Origin: Flagellimonas pacifica
GTDB lineage: Bacteria > Bacteroidota > Bacteroidia > Flavobacteriales > Flavobacteriaceae
Reading direction: 5' to 3'
Assembly (NCBI RefSeq): GCF_900215465.1
Contig: NZ_OBEH01000003.1
Coordinates: 62,001 to 126,000, forward strand
Length of the DNA stretch: 64,000 nucleotides
The notes beneath the pieces were generated by a model. The model made no database searches, was not told the origin of the DNA, and saw nothing but the letters and a program-made list of their open reading frames with translations. A program made the translations under genes and the position numbers. Positions 51,900-62,303 of this stretch are shown piece by piece. Position 1 is the first letter of the stretch, and each line of letters begins with the position of its first letter.

Positions 51900-54614
51900 T
51901 TATCTTTTAAGGGCGAAATGCCCCTTAAAAATTCTACCATCTTCCAATGAGACCCTAAACCAATAATCGGAGGCAGGTAAAGCATTATTGTTGAAAGTGC
52001 CATCCCATCCTTCTGTTTTTGGACTGATTTGGGCCACTAATTGTCCAAATCGATTATAAATGGAAATAATACTTTCAGCCTGAAAAAGGCTGTTTGCACC
52101 AATGATTTGCCAAGAATCATTATAATTATCACCATTGGGTGTAAAAAACTTTGGATATCCAATAACTGAAATCTTTTTCCTAGCTATTCCACATCCATTT
52201 TTATCTCTTACGTAAATGATGGGAAAGCCTGGTTGTATATTTCTGAACTCTGGGGAATCTTGATAGTTATTACCATCTAGGGAATATTCGTAATCACCAT
52301 CACCGGAAACAATTACTTCAATTAGGTTGTTTTCCCAGATATCTTCAATGCGTTCGTCTTCAATTTTGGCTATGTTCGATGGAATCACTTCAAATTCCAC
52401 TTCATTGGTACATTCAAAACTTCCATCATTGGTGTTGTAAATGTACCCTGCCAAAAGGGTGTAATTCCCTGTAGAAGAAACCTGAAGATCCTGTTGATTT
52501 CCCATTTCTTGGTTAAGGCCACCTTCGTTTTTGTACCATCTATAGAAATCAAATCCTCCAGGGGCTTTTATTGGTAATGGAGGGCCATCAGTACACCATA
52601 AAATCTCGTTATCAAAAGTAAATGATGGTGTTGGGTTGACCACTAGATGAATTACATCTATATCTTCACATTCATTACTATCCTCAATTCTGGCATAAAT
52701 GGTTTTAGAAATACTTTTATAAACACCTGATATTGAATTTTGTTCTAGACTGGCATCTTCTAAAGTAGCATAAAAAGCAATGTCCTTGTTTGGGTAATTT
52801 ACTTGTTGAAAATCACTAAGGTCAAACGTTGATTCCAATAATAGATCTTCTGGGTTATCATCACATTGATAAAATGATTTTTCGTCATCCGGGGTAAAAA
52901 CAACAGATCTGACAGTTAACTCCAACTCACCGAAGTTCTCACAACCCATTTCATCTGCGACCTTATATTGAATGGTTTGGTTAAACGGAGTTGAATTAAC
53001 GTAGCCAATAGGGTCCGTGATGGGACTGTTGGTAGTTATATCTGCAGGAGATTCGTAAAATGAAAATGTATAGGATGTATCAAAAATTGCTTGTTCCAAA
53101 TTAAAAAAGGTAATACCATCTGTAGCGTTGTTGGTATTGATGTCACATTGTACCAAAGAAAGAAAAGGAGCATTAGGAAGAGGGTTAACAGAAATGAATG
53201 CTTCCCCTATTATCGGGCATTCACTAGGGTCGCTAAGTGTTATCTCAAGAGAATAACGTCCAGAATCTGTAACATCTGCAGTGTTTATAGCAAGAACATT
53301 ACTTGGGTTAGTGATAGGATTTCCATCTTTTTCCCAATTATAAGTTGCACCAGGGATGTTTTCCACCTCAAGATTAAAAGGTTCTCCATAACAAATATCC
53401 AAAGAAGTAGATGTGGAACCATCTGTATTTTTTACTATCTCTACCCGGTCAAAAAAGGACTGGATAAACGGCGGAAGGCCTTGTGTTGCATTTCGGCCAT
53501 TCAAAGATATGGCATTATGCTTGTAATTGGCAGCGATTCCTTTTTCATTGGGATTTTCAATAACGCCCAAATAAGGTGTTCCTTTAATATAACTTTCTGC
53601 TATGGTCCTATATATTTTGCCATTTTGACCTAGTTGAAGTGCTCCTCTATATATTGGATTTCTATCAATTTCAACTTCTGAAGCAGATATATCCGTAGCA
53701 GTAAGGTCAAATTGCAATAAAGAAGAGGAATGTCCTCCATCTTGATTGGCAGGTTCATTGTTTGAGGTGTGGGTATACAAGAATTGCTGGTTTGGCGAAA
53801 ATTCAATGCCATAGGGAAATTTGTTTGGAGCGGTAATTGTCAATATTTGTTGATTGGAAACAACCCCTGTATTTGCGTCAAAATCATATATGTAAAGACC
53901 ATTCGAGGAATTGGCACTGGCTAGTGTTTTGCCATCTGCCGAGAATTTTAAATATCCTCTGGGATCTACAACCTGGAGATCATTGAATGTACTTTTAACC
54001 GGTGTGGCATTGACGCCAGTTGGGGAAATTTCATATGCATAATACGTATTGAACCTTCCAACTCCTCCACTGTATGTTCCTAAAACAACAACCCAAATGG
54101 AATTGTCCATACAGTTTTTGACCACTGCAGAAATCTTTTCTGAGCAATCTTCAAGTAGATTGACATTTTTTAGAATTACGGCACCGTTTCCTCCATTTAG
54201 TGATAGGTCTACCACCGAATAATTTAAACCAAGATCAGGGTCATCCTCAAAAGTGGACGTATCCACTGTGAAAATGTAAATGATATTGGGGTCTTGGGGT
54301 TTTTGTACGATAATTGCGGATTGTGTGCTAGAAGGATCACCATAGAGTCCCGATCCGTTTTGCATAAGACTATGATTGCCATCATAAACCCTAATGCCAT
54401 CAGTATATAATAATAGATTGCCAGCCGCATCGGATAAAGAAGCACAACCTTCAAAAGTATTTATTCTACCATTAGTGAGTGGTACAACGGTTCCGTCGTT
54501 GTTGAATTTTATTCCGGCACCGTTCCCAAAATACCAATTAGAGGTCTCTCCCTGTCCGAATAAGGCAAAGGAAAATAGTGAAATAAGAAATAAGCAAATG
54601 TATTTATATAGCAT
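51900..54614 (-). CDS. Type IX secreted protein with beta-propeller-like N-terminus and type B sorting domain
   Basis: 904 residues with a signal peptide (YKYICLFLISLFSFALFGQ). Residues about 20-400 contain repeated blades (WYFGNGAGIKFN, LLLYTDGIRVYDGN, LKFSADGKTLASANSSNGLYIYDFD) typical of a beta-propeller. Ig/PKD-like segments follow (about 400-790). The C-terminal ~90 residues repeat the type B sorting domain (FFTPNGDNYNDSWQIIG ... ISIYNRFGQLV ... GWDGTFNNNALPASDYW). It is adjacent to, and shares its C-terminus with, the other type IX protein, suggesting duplication of the secretion tail. Confidence 0.9.
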   Translation of the reverse strand: MLYKYICLFLISLFSFALFGQGETSNWYFGNGAGIKFNNDGTVVPLTNGRINTFEGCASLSDAAGNLLLYTDGIRVYDGNHSLMQNGSGLYGDPSSTQSAIIVQKPQDPNIIYIFTVDTSTFEDDPDLGLNYSVVDLSLNGGNGAVILKNVNLLEDCSEKISAVVKNCMDNSIWVVVLGTYSGGVGRFNTYYAYEISPTGVNATPVKSTFNDLQVVDPRGYLKFSADGKTLASANSSNGLYIYDFDANTGVVSNQQILTITAPNKFPYGIEFSPNQQFLYTHTSNNEPANQDGGHSSSLLQFDLTATDISASEVEIDRNPIYRGALQLGQNGKIYRTIAESYIKGTPYLGVIENPNEKGIAANYKHNAISLNGRNATQGLPPFIQSFFDRVEIVKNTDGSTSTSLDICYGEPFNLEVENIPGATYNWEKDGNPITNPSNVLAINTADVTDSGRYSLEITLSDPSECPIIGEAFISVNPLPNAPFLSLVQCDINTNNATDGITFFNLEQAIFDTSYTFSFYESPADITTNSPITDPIGYVNSTPFNQTIQYKVADEMGCENFGELELTVRSVVFTPDDEKSFYQCDDNPEDLLLESTFDLSDFQQVNYPNKDIAFYATLEDASLEQNSISGVYKSISKTIYARIEDSNECEDIDVIHLVVNPTPSFTFDNEILWCTDGPPLPIKAPGGFDFYRWYKNEGGLNQEMGNQQDLQVSSTGNYTLLAGYIYNTNDGSFECTNEVEFEVIPSNIAKIEDERIEDIWENNLIEVIVSGDGDYEYSLDGNNYQDSPEFRNIQPGFPIIYVRDKNGCGIARKKISVIGYPKFFTPNGDNYNDSWQIIGANSLFQAESIISIYNRFGQLVAQISPKTEGWDGTFNNNALPASDYWFRVSLEDGRIFKGHFALKR

Positions 54615-54643
54615 TCAACGTTATAAAAGTACCTGACAAGATA

Positions 54644-55474
54644 CTATAAATCACGCTTTTTCAATAATACATAGGATAAATAGACAAAAAGAGCCGTCCA
54701 AAAAAGGACAATTAGAAATTCGTGCCAATGAACTGCATAATCAAAATTCAGATTTTCCCCTATTTGATTAGCAACGTTTTGAACGGCACTTAGTCGGGTG
54801 TATGGCTCATTTATCAGGTTGGCCATGGATTCTAACGGAAGAAAACTCTTGATTTTCGATGCCGTTTCCCAGGATGTAATTTGCCAACCTAGAATTCCAA
54901 ATAAAATTTGTTCGAAAACAGCCCACAGAATTAAGAAACCCAGGGCAAACGCCGAACGTTTCACAAAAATGCCCAGAAAAAGACAGAACGAGAAGAATCC
55001 TACCAGCTTTATAAAGAATGCCAGTAGAAACTCCATATCCGAAAAAATGATGGAAACCTCATTGTAGTCAGAATAAATGAGTCCCAAAATCATGGAAACC
55101 ACAAATACAAAAACGGTTGAAATCAGGGAAAATGAGATAACCGTCAAAAACTTGGAAAGGACAAATTCCTTTTTGGACAGACCATCTATCAAATTTTGTT
55201 TAATGGTCTTATTGCTATACTCGTTTGCCATCATTGAAACCACAACAATGGCAAAGAAAAGTTTTAGGATGGCAGCTATGAATGAATTATGATGCCAAAT
55301 GTAAGGGAAGTTAAAGATTCCGAGGTCGGCCAATAATATTCCCTCACCAAAAGGAAATTTTATGGCTGCAATCAAGGCGATGCAACATATAAGTATAAAG
55401 TATGAAAGAATCAATATTTTACTTGCTCTGTTGTTCCAAAGTTTTATGAATTCTATCTGTAGTAAGCGTACCAT
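54644..55474 (-). CDS. ABC-2 type transporter permease
   Basis: 276 residues with about six transmembrane helices (segments such as ILILSYFILICCIALIAAI, LKLFFAIVVVSMMANEYSN and FLIVLFWTALFVYLSYVLL). It lies 6 bp downstream of the ATPase gene and works with it. The transported molecule is unknown. Confidence 0.88.
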   Translation of the reverse strand: MVRLLQIEFIKLWNNRASKILILSYFILICCIALIAAIKFPFGEGILLADLGIFNFPYIWHHNSFIAAILKLFFAIVVVSMMANEYSNKTIKQNLIDGLSKKEFVLSKFLTVISFSLISTVFVFVVSMILGLIYSDYNEVSIIFSDMEFLLAFFIKLVGFFSFCLFLGIFVKRSAFALGFLILWAVFEQILFGILGWQITSWETASKIKSFLPLESMANLINEPYTRLSAVQNVANQIGENLNFDYAVHWHEFLIVLFWTALFVYLSYVLLKKRDL

Positions 55475-55480
55475 TTCTAT

Positions 55481-56377
55481 CTATTTGTTTTTGGTCAGGG
55501 TTAAAAATTGCTCTTCTAAACTTTCCTTACGTTTTACCAAGTGAGAAAGAACCATACCTTGGTCAAACAGCATCTTATTTAACTCTTCAGCATTCATTTC
55601 TTCTTTTAGGAAAGCGGTGAGCATACCATTCTCTTTGGTTAATTTTCCAAAGCTGGCATTCTTTTCCAATAGCGCTTCAAGTTTTTCCATATCCTTGGTT
55701 CTCAATTCAAAAAAACCATGGCTTGCCAACATGCCGTCAACAGGTCCAGAATATAGTTTCTCTCCTTTTCTTAGAATTACCACGTGGGAACATACTTTTT
55801 CAACTTCATCCAATAAATGTGAGGCCAATAATATTGTAGTCCCTTTACCGGCAATCTTTTTAATAATTTCCCTTATTTGATGTATGCCTTGAGGGTCGAG
55901 TCCGTTTGTGGGCTCATCAAGGATAAGGATTTCTGGATCGTTGAGCAATGCAGAGGCAATGGCCAACCGTTGTTTCATTCCTAAGGAATATGTTCTGAAC
56001 TTGCTATTCCTTCGTTCCCAAAGACCAACGAGCTCCAATTTTTCCTGGATTTTGGTATCCGGGACCTCTTTTATTTTACAAACCAGCTTCAAATTTTGAA
56101 TAGCGGTCATATATGGATAAAAATTAGGGCGCTCAATAATTGCCCCAACCTTTTTCAAAGCTTCGTGGGTTGAAGTAGTTCCATCAAACCAGTTAAAATC
56201 ACCGGCAGTTCTGTTCACAACATTTAAAATAATGCCCAAGGTGGTGGATTTACCACTTCCATTGGGTCCTAAAATGCCATAGACATTGCCTTTTTCAATG
56301 GTGAACGACAAATTTTTTACAGCAGTAAGGTAGCCGAATTTTTTTGTCAGATTGTTTACGGTCAGTATAGTTTCCAA
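55481..56377 (-). CDS. ABC transporter ATP-binding protein
   Basis: 298 residues. Walker A is GILGPNGSGKST, the signature YSLGMKQRLAIA, Walker B ILILDEPTNGLDP and the switch histidine in LLASHLLDEVEK. It is the ATPase partner of the ABC-2 permease encoded next. Such pairs export drugs, lipids or ions; there is no regulator gene beside it to hint at a substrate. Confidence 0.94.
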   Translation of the reverse strand: METILTVNNLTKKFGYLTAVKNLSFTIEKGNVYGILGPNGSGKSTTLGIILNVVNRTAGDFNWFDGTTSTHEALKKVGAIIERPNFYPYMTAIQNLKLVCKIKEVPDTKIQEKLELVGLWERRNSKFRTYSLGMKQRLAIASALLNDPEILILDEPTNGLDPQGIHQIREIIKKIAGKGTTILLASHLLDEVEKVCSHVVILRKGEKLYSGPVDGMLASHGFFELRTKDMEKLEALLEKNASFGKLTKENGMLTAFLKEEMNAEELNKMLFDQGMVLSHLVKRKESLEEQFLTLTKNK

Positions 56378-56451
56378 GTCGGAATCGTTTTTTGATTTGT
56401 TTATAGTAACTTGACGAGGTATTATGGATTTTGTTACAAAATAGGGAAAGA

Positions 56452-57534
56452 ATGTCTGAGGAAAAACTGATGTCCAAGAAAAAGCCTGCCTATCCAGTTA
56501 ATGAAAAACTGGATGGGTACTTACATCGATATAGTCGTAAAATTGAAATCCCCATTTTTTATGAAGATCTATTGCGGTTTTCTGGTTCTGTTGTTGTTTA
56601 TGATTCTCAGGGCACTGACACACTTTGGGTACGGGTTTATTATTCCGATTTTGAACGAGAAGAAATCGATTTAAGCCTTAAAAAGGTATATTCAATTTTA
56701 CATTCTGATGGAAGTGATCGGATTTTGGAATATCTAAATGTTGATGCAGTAGATTTTTGCACCTTTGGAAATTCTAAACCTTTTCGAATCAAAGTACGGA
56801 ACATTTTAAATGACAATTACACCTATTTCTATGTAAAAAAGACTGATGCCTCTCGTATTTATGGATTAGAATTGGAGCATATGCTCTCTCCCTATAACCT
56901 TAACTTTTTAGTATGCGGAGATACGTTGATAGAAGAGCACATAGCTGGTATCCCAGGGGACGTTTTTATAAATGATGTACTTCCTAAGTGTACGGAACCT
57001 GAAAAAGCACAACTGGCCAAGGAATTTGTGAAATTTAATGAGCGATGCATGATTAGGCTATTGGGAGATATGAGATCTTATAACTATGTAATTGTTCCAA
57101 CACATGATTTTGACCATGTGGTATACAAAATCAGAGCTATAGATTTTGACCAACAATGTTTTGAAGGGAAATTGAAGGTATACCGGCCACAGTTTTTTAA
57201 GGAAAACTATAAAATGGTGGAGTTGGTACGTTCCAAACTACAAAAACACTCGGTAGACCAGTATAAAATTGAGGAACGTTCCATAGTTGCCAAAAGAATA
57301 TTAAGTTCTGGTGATAGAATCAAAAGACTTTTGGATGCATGCTTAATAGATGAGATTTCATTGGATGAAAATATAACCAAGCTTAAGCTTGAGATATATG
57401 ATATGGCCAAGGACCTTGATTTTAAAAAATGCAAGACAATGGGAGAAGTGTTATCTCTTGCCCTTGATTTTGTGAAGCGTAACTACCAAGACGTTAATAT
57501 GAGGCAAATTATAGGTAATGATTCCAATAATTAG
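56452..57534 (+). CDS. Conserved cytoplasmic protein of unknown function
   Basis: The ATG at 56452 has a purine-rich ribosome binding site (AGGGAAAG). The 360-residue product has no signal and shows no motif I recognise. Its N-terminal half is beta-rich and its C-terminal half helical (KLKLEIYDMAKDLDFKK). The gene is divergent from the ABC transporter. Confidence 0.6.
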   Translation: MSEEKLMSKKKPAYPVNEKLDGYLHRYSRKIEIPIFYEDLLRFSGSVVVYDSQGTDTLWVRVYYSDFEREEIDLSLKKVYSILHSDGSDRILEYLNVDAVDFCTFGNSKPFRIKVRNILNDNYTYFYVKKTDASRIYGLELEHMLSPYNLNFLVCGDTLIEEHIAGIPGDVFINDVLPKCTEPEKAQLAKEFVKFNERCMIRLLGDMRSYNYVIVPTHDFDHVVYKIRAIDFDQQCFEGKLKVYRPQFFKENYKMVELVRSKLQKHSVDQYKIEERSIVAKRILSSGDRIKRLLDACLIDEISLDENITKLKLEIYDMAKDLDFKKCKTMGEVLSLALDFVKRNYQDVNMRQIIGNDSNN

Positions 57535-57671
57535 GATTTAATCAATATTCACTTGTTGTTTTGTAGGTTTTTCAGGATTAATTTTTCATGATATTTTCGT
57601 TCAACTGCAAGGGCGCTGCACACGAAACCCCAATCCAAACCGTTAGTTTTTAAACCCCAGATCTATTGAAA

Positions 57672-59606
57672 ATGAAAAAGAACAGCTTCTTCGTTACCAT
57701 CTTATTAATGTTGATTTTTGTTTCCTGTAGTACTGAAAGTGTTGGTACTGGTGAGGAAATTGTTCAAGATCAACCTGAAAATACCATTACTACCCCATGT
57801 GATTTTGACCTACAGGATTTGGCGGCTAATTCTACCGTAACAATAGATTGTGTTTTGGATCTTAATGGAGAGACTATTTCACTTCCGTCAAATGTCAATT
57901 TTGAATTTGGTAAGGGAGATATAGTCAATGGTAAGCTCATATTTTCTGGGGGCACTATAGATGGAAGATTGTTGAGCTCAAAACTTGAAGTAGAGGGTGA
58001 TGTAAAGTTAAAAGACCCAGAATTTAAGTTTTACGCGCTTAGATGGGACATTGTTGAGGGAAAGACCACATCTGATATTGCATTGAAGAATAATCAGGAA
58101 CTGGAAAGGTTGATGGAATTTACCAAGCAGTTGGGAGCTACGGTTTTTAAAATTGACAGGTTTGATGCTTATTTTAATATAAATACGGTAACCAGCACAA
58201 CAACAAACCAAAATTGGTACCCCTCAAAAGAGGCTGTGAATATTCCGTCAGATTTTCATTTATCAATGTCTGACAATACCCATTTGAGGATGATTCCAGG
58301 GGGAGCGGTGAATTTATCAGGCTGTATTTTGGCTGTCAGAGAAGTATCCAATGTTAGTATAACTGGAGGAAATCTTCACGGGGATAGAGATGAACGAATA
58401 TACTCTCCGAATGACACGGGTCTTGAAGGGAATCATTTAATGCACATTCACTCTGGAAAGAATGTTACTATTGATGGTGTCAATTTTGAAGAAGGATCTT
58501 CAGGGTCCATAACCATTTATTCAACAGGATTCTCTTTTAATCCCAATTATGACCCAACTACAAACCTTAAAATCATCAATTGCAAGTTTAAAAACTCTAG
58601 AAGGATGGCCATTGCACTTACAGATGGAAGAGATGTTCTGATTGAAGGGAATACTTTTATAGATACAGGTTTGCCTTCTAAAAATTCTGATGGGGGTGAG
58701 GTAGGTTATGCTATCAATATTGAACCTGATAGATATAGGGACGATAACGGTATTCTTATGGAGCGTCAAAAGGTTTTTGATGTGGATATAAAAAATAACA
58801 CTGAGCGTGGGAGTAGGGGAGGATTTGTTACATTAACAATTGGGCAGAACCTTACTGTACAGGATAATGACATAGGAACCCGGGTGGTCTATTCGTTAGT
58901 GTCCGAATCAAAGGTTATTAATAATAGATTTAAAGCTACTGGTACTGCTGTCGATAGTTGGGCAATATTTGCTGCCGGGACAGGAGAAACTGTTTTCAAT
59001 AATGAAATAGCTGGAAATAGCATTGAAGGTTATAGTCTTGGTGTTGTTGTAGGATCAAATGAGGCCTATGTTCACGAGAATACCATAAAAGAATGCGGTT
59101 CAGGAATTCAATTGAGCAAAGCATTTAAGGCAAGGATACATGACAATACGATCAATGTCACCGGAAATGGGATACAGGCAACAAATACGCATGGCGATGA
59201 GATAGAAATCAAAGGAAACGAGATTACATCTGGAAGTTTCCTTGTTTATTTTGCACAAATGAACAATAAGGAAGAACATAAAAACAATACCCTTGTTTTT
59301 GAGGACAACACTTTTAAAGAATCAAAAGCCAAAGCAGTAACTTTTTCAAATATAAATGGTGTGACCTTTAAAAACAATGAAGTACACGGTGGTCTTGAGA
59401 TAGGGAATGTCAACAACATAAAAGTGATGGAAAACACGATTAGACCCAAAAATAGAAGCGGAGTGAGATTATTCAGTGCTCATAATCAAGTATCTATACT
59501 CAACAACACCATTTATGAGCCAACTGGTGGAAATCAGTACGAGTGTATTGAAAACAATTCGGAAAACCCAAATTCTATTGAAATGGAAGGGAACACTTGT
59601 AATTAA
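57672..59606 (+). CDS. Right-handed parallel beta-helix lipoprotein
   Basis: 644 residues from the ATG at 57672. A lipoprotein signal (KKNSFFVTILLMLIFVSC) puts it on a membrane. From about 200 to 640 the chain shows short repeats such as NVTIDGVNFEEGS, NLKIINCKFKNS, DVLIEGNTFIDTG and HDNTINVTGNGI, which form a right-handed beta-helix. Such proteins are polysaccharide lyases, hydrolases or adhesins. No catalytic set can be fixed by eye. Confidence 0.82.
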   Translation: MKKNSFFVTILLMLIFVSCSTESVGTGEEIVQDQPENTITTPCDFDLQDLAANSTVTIDCVLDLNGETISLPSNVNFEFGKGDIVNGKLIFSGGTIDGRLLSSKLEVEGDVKLKDPEFKFYALRWDIVEGKTTSDIALKNNQELERLMEFTKQLGATVFKIDRFDAYFNINTVTSTTTNQNWYPSKEAVNIPSDFHLSMSDNTHLRMIPGGAVNLSGCILAVREVSNVSITGGNLHGDRDERIYSPNDTGLEGNHLMHIHSGKNVTIDGVNFEEGSSGSITIYSTGFSFNPNYDPTTNLKIINCKFKNSRRMAIALTDGRDVLIEGNTFIDTGLPSKNSDGGEVGYAINIEPDRYRDDNGILMERQKVFDVDIKNNTERGSRGGFVTLTIGQNLTVQDNDIGTRVVYSLVSESKVINNRFKATGTAVDSWAIFAAGTGETVFNNEIAGNSIEGYSLGVVVGSNEAYVHENTIKECGSGIQLSKAFKARIHDNTINVTGNGIQATNTHGDEIEIKGNEITSGSFLVYFAQMNNKEEHKNNTLVFEDNTFKESKAKAVTFSNINGVTFKNNEVHGGLEIGNVNNIKVMENTIRPKNRSGVRLFSAHNQVSILNNTIYEPTGGNQYECIENNSENPNSIEMEGNTCN

Positions 59607-59613
59607 TACTACC

Positions 59614-60672
59614 CTAGCTTTTCTGCTCCTTATTAAAATACACTAGGTAATAGTACATCTGACGTTCTTCGTCCCAACCTTTTTCCACAAATTTCTCAGC
59701 AGATTCCGGGTTAATGAAATCCATTTTTATCTGAATATTGGTATCAAGATTGATGACGTTCTTTATTTTTTTTCGGGCATCGGAAACCGCTTTGTTGGCA
59801 ATATCAAAATTGGAGACATCCTCAATGCTGAATTTGGGACCTTTTTCAACTTTGTAATGCTTAAACTCAGGTATTAACTCAGGGTTTTCCATCACCTCAT
59901 TTAAAAAAGAAGTTTCTTCAAACTCATCATTTTTGGCAAAATGGTTTACCGCGCGGTTCATAAAAAGCACTTCTTGCTGTTTATCTTCGGCAGGAAGCAC
60001 TACATCCTTGGCAAAGTTCTGGCAGAATTTTAGATAGTTTTTGGTATAGAAGTTTTCATCGGTCAAAGGTGATAGTCCCAAGAAATTTTCCAACCAGTAC
60101 TTGGCGTCATAGCGGTTACTGTCAACCGATAAAACCTTATATCCTTCTTCTTTGTTTACATTGAAAACAATACAGCCCTTATCCAATTTATTGATATTGA
60201 TTCCCTGGCGAATCAAAATTTCAAGATTCTGATTTTTTTCTTCAAATTGAAGAAAATCATGCTTCAACTCACTTTTAAAGATGCCTACGGCCTCTGTTTT
60301 TTGGTTATCGATGACCATATCAGAAAAATGGACAATATAAACCTCTCCACTTTTAATATGTGGGTGGTTGGATTGTTGATAAAGGTGACTGGTAATCTTT
60401 TTGGATAATTGATGCGATTTGGAAAAATCACCAAAAAGCTCCGAAACAGCATTGAAAACTTCATTGAATTCCAAGTCCGCCTCATGAGAAAACCTAAAAT
60501 AGTTCTCTTCTTTTTCTCTGAAAGGTTTAAAAAAATACTCCTTCAACAACCCGGACATTTCGTCATTTAAGGAAAATGGTTCTTCGGACAAGAAGATGGG
60601 CTCATTTTTACTTTGATTTCCAACACGGTGAAGTGAGGCACTTTCAATTTGGGCAGAATATAGGTTTAGCAT
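59614..60672 (-). CDS. Nucleoid-associated protein (YejK/NdpA family)
   Basis: 352 residues, cytoplasmic. The sequence fits the 37-kDa nucleoid-associated protein family (YejK/NdpA), with an N-terminal half rich in helices and the segments SGEVYIVHFSDMVIDNQ, AVGIFKSELKHDF and YWLENFLGLSPL. It coats DNA in a sequence-unspecific way. Confidence 0.85.
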   Translation of the reverse strand: MLNLYSAQIESASLHRVGNQSKNEPIFLSEEPFSLNDEMSGLLKEYFFKPFREKEENYFRFSHEADLEFNEVFNAVSELFGDFSKSHQLSKKITSHLYQQSNHPHIKSGEVYIVHFSDMVIDNQKTEAVGIFKSELKHDFLQFEEKNQNLEILIRQGININKLDKGCIVFNVNKEEGYKVLSVDSNRYDAKYWLENFLGLSPLTDENFYTKNYLKFCQNFAKDVVLPAEDKQQEVLFMNRAVNHFAKNDEFEETSFLNEVMENPELIPEFKHYKVEKGPKFSIEDVSNFDIANKAVSDARKKIKNVINLDTNIQIKMDFINPESAEKFVEKGWDEERQMYYYLVYFNKEQKS

Positions 60673-60751
60673 TTTGTTTTTCAGTTATCAATACTCAATG
60701 AACAATTTTTATCATTGTTCATTGGAGATTGGCAATTGTTAATTGTATATA

Positions 60752-61246
60752 TTAATTCCAGTTTTCGTCAAAATCCAGATCATCGTAACTTCCAAAGGAA
60801 TCGTCAAAGTCAACCGAAGGTTTTGATTCAAACTTTTTTTCAGGCGGGGAATCGGGCAGTTCTCCAAAACTGAACAGGAGATTAGGGTAGGTTCTACCAT
60901 CTTCTTTTTCGGTAATATCCGCCAGTTCCACAAAAAATGTCCACATACTGAAGAAATCATAAACGTAGATCATTTTTGGGGACTTTTCGGTAACCACATC
61001 TTCCAGAATGGTTTCATTCATCAATCTAACATCGGAGCCGGTTTCACTCATATCAAAAAGAGCAATCTCTTCATCCTGGTTCCATTCCTCATCACAAGTA
61101 TAAAAGGATGCCATTTCACTGCCTCCAAAACCAAAAGCCTGGGTTATTGCATTATGAAAATCTTCTAAGGTACTTACATCCTCTATCTCAATATCCCTAA
61201 AGATATCATCCTCTGCATCAAGTATTATCCTTATTTTATAAATCAT
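60752..61246 (-). CDS. Plasmid pRiA4b ORF-3-like family protein
   Basis: 164 residues. The N-terminal MIYKIRIILDAEDDIFRDIEIEDVSTLEDFHNAITQAFGF and the YVYDFFSMWTFFVEL motif match the pRiA4b ORF-3 family; the C-terminus is acidic and disordered. The family name comes from a plasmid gene, but most members are chromosomal. Function unknown. It lies upstream of the nucleoid-associated gene. Confidence 0.82.
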   Translation of the reverse strand: MIYKIRIILDAEDDIFRDIEIEDVSTLEDFHNAITQAFGFGGSEMASFYTCDEEWNQDEEIALFDMSETGSDVRLMNETILEDVVTEKSPKMIYVYDFFSMWTFFVELADITEKEDGRTYPNLLFSFGELPDSPPEKKFESKPSVDFDDSFGSYDDLDFDENWN

Positions 61247-61289
61247 TCAGCAAAAATTAAAGTGGGGCAAAGTTACAATAAATAGTGTT

Positions 61290-62303
61290 TTATTTGGAAA
61301 ATCTATGTAAAGTAAAGGTCATTGCTGCCAAGAGAAAAAAGGCTCCAATTTGATGGGCAACTCCCAAAATAAGCGGTACGGCATAAATTATGGTGAAAAC
61401 TCCCAACAAAAACTGGACTAAAACCAAGATCAACAAAGACTTTACACCCTTTTCCTGCATTTGAGTTAGTTTTATCGTTTTGGTTCTATGCCAAATTAAT
61501 CCCACTAGGGCTACCACGATATAGGCCAAATACCTATGTATGAATTGTACGCCGCTTTTACCTTCAATAAAATTATTGACTACGGGTCTTTGTTCAATAT
61601 AGACTGTTTCATGAATCAGCTTTCCTTCGCTCATCATGGGCCAGTGGTTGTGGATAAATCCAGCATCTAGGCCAGCAACAAAAGCACCCCACACAATTTG
61701 AATAATCAAGACCACCAGTGCAATTCCAATAAGGTTTCTAATGTTTTTATTGATTTCCTTTTTTGAGGGATAGATTAAATCCAAGGCTACCCAAAGACTA
61801 TAAGCAAAGGTGATAAAGGCTGTAGTTAAATGTGCTGCCAATCGATAGTGGGAGACATCTGGACGGTCTACCAGCCCACTTTTTACCATATACCAGCCCA
61901 AAAAACCCTGGAATCCACCTAAAAAAAGCAAAACAAGACACTTTTTTATGGTTGGTCCATCCAATTTTTTACGAATCAAGAAAAACAAAAAAGGAACAAT
62001 GAAAACTATTCCGATTAACCTGCCAATAACCCTATGTAACCATTCCCAAAAATAGATGCTCTTAAAATCTTCAAGGGTAAAATGATAGTTTAGTTTTTGG
62101 TATTCTGGGTATTGTTTATATAGTTCAAACGCCTCTTTCCACTCTTGTTGTCCCATGGGAGGGAGGGTTCCAGTAATCAACTTGTAGTCTGAAATGGAAA
62201 GTCCTGAATGGGTTAGCCTAGTAATTCCGCCTACTAGCACCATAATGAAAATCAATACGCAGCCTGTTAATAGCCAATAGATTACATATTTGTTATTTTT
62301 CAT
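61290..62303 (-). CDS. ctaA: Haem A synthase (COX15/CtaA)
   Basis: 337 residues with about eight transmembrane helices. This inner-membrane enzyme hydroxylates haem O to make haem A for cytochrome oxidase. Conserved haem-binding histidines appear in FWEWLHRVIGR, VSHYRLAAHL, QFIHRYLAY and VAHQIGAFF, and the start carries the GGITRLTHSGLSI motif. It overlaps the 3' end of the CCA-adding gene by 11 bp. Confidence 0.94.
   Translation of the reverse strand: MKNNKYVIYWLLTGCVLIFIMVLVGGITRLTHSGLSISDYKLITGTLPPMGQQEWKEAFELYKQYPEYQKLNYHFTLEDFKSIYFWEWLHRVIGRLIGIVFIVPFLFFLIRKKLDGPTIKKCLVLLFLGGFQGFLGWYMVKSGLVDRPDVSHYRLAAHLTTAFITFAYSLWVALDLIYPSKKEINKNIRNLIGIALVVLIIQIVWGAFVAGLDAGFIHNHWPMMSEGKLIHETVYIEQRPVVNNFIEGKSGVQFIHRYLAYIVVALVGLIWHRTKTIKLTQMQEKGVKSLLILVLVQFLLGVFTIIYAVPLILGVAHQIGAFFLLAAMTFTLHRFSK

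Noticed and set aside
53091..53633. 180-codon plus-strand open frame
   Set aside because: Antisense to the type IX secreted protein; low-complexity translation.
60752..61246. pRiA4b ORF-3-like gene as sign of plasmid DNA
   Set aside because: Most members of this family are chromosomal; neighbours are housekeeping genes.
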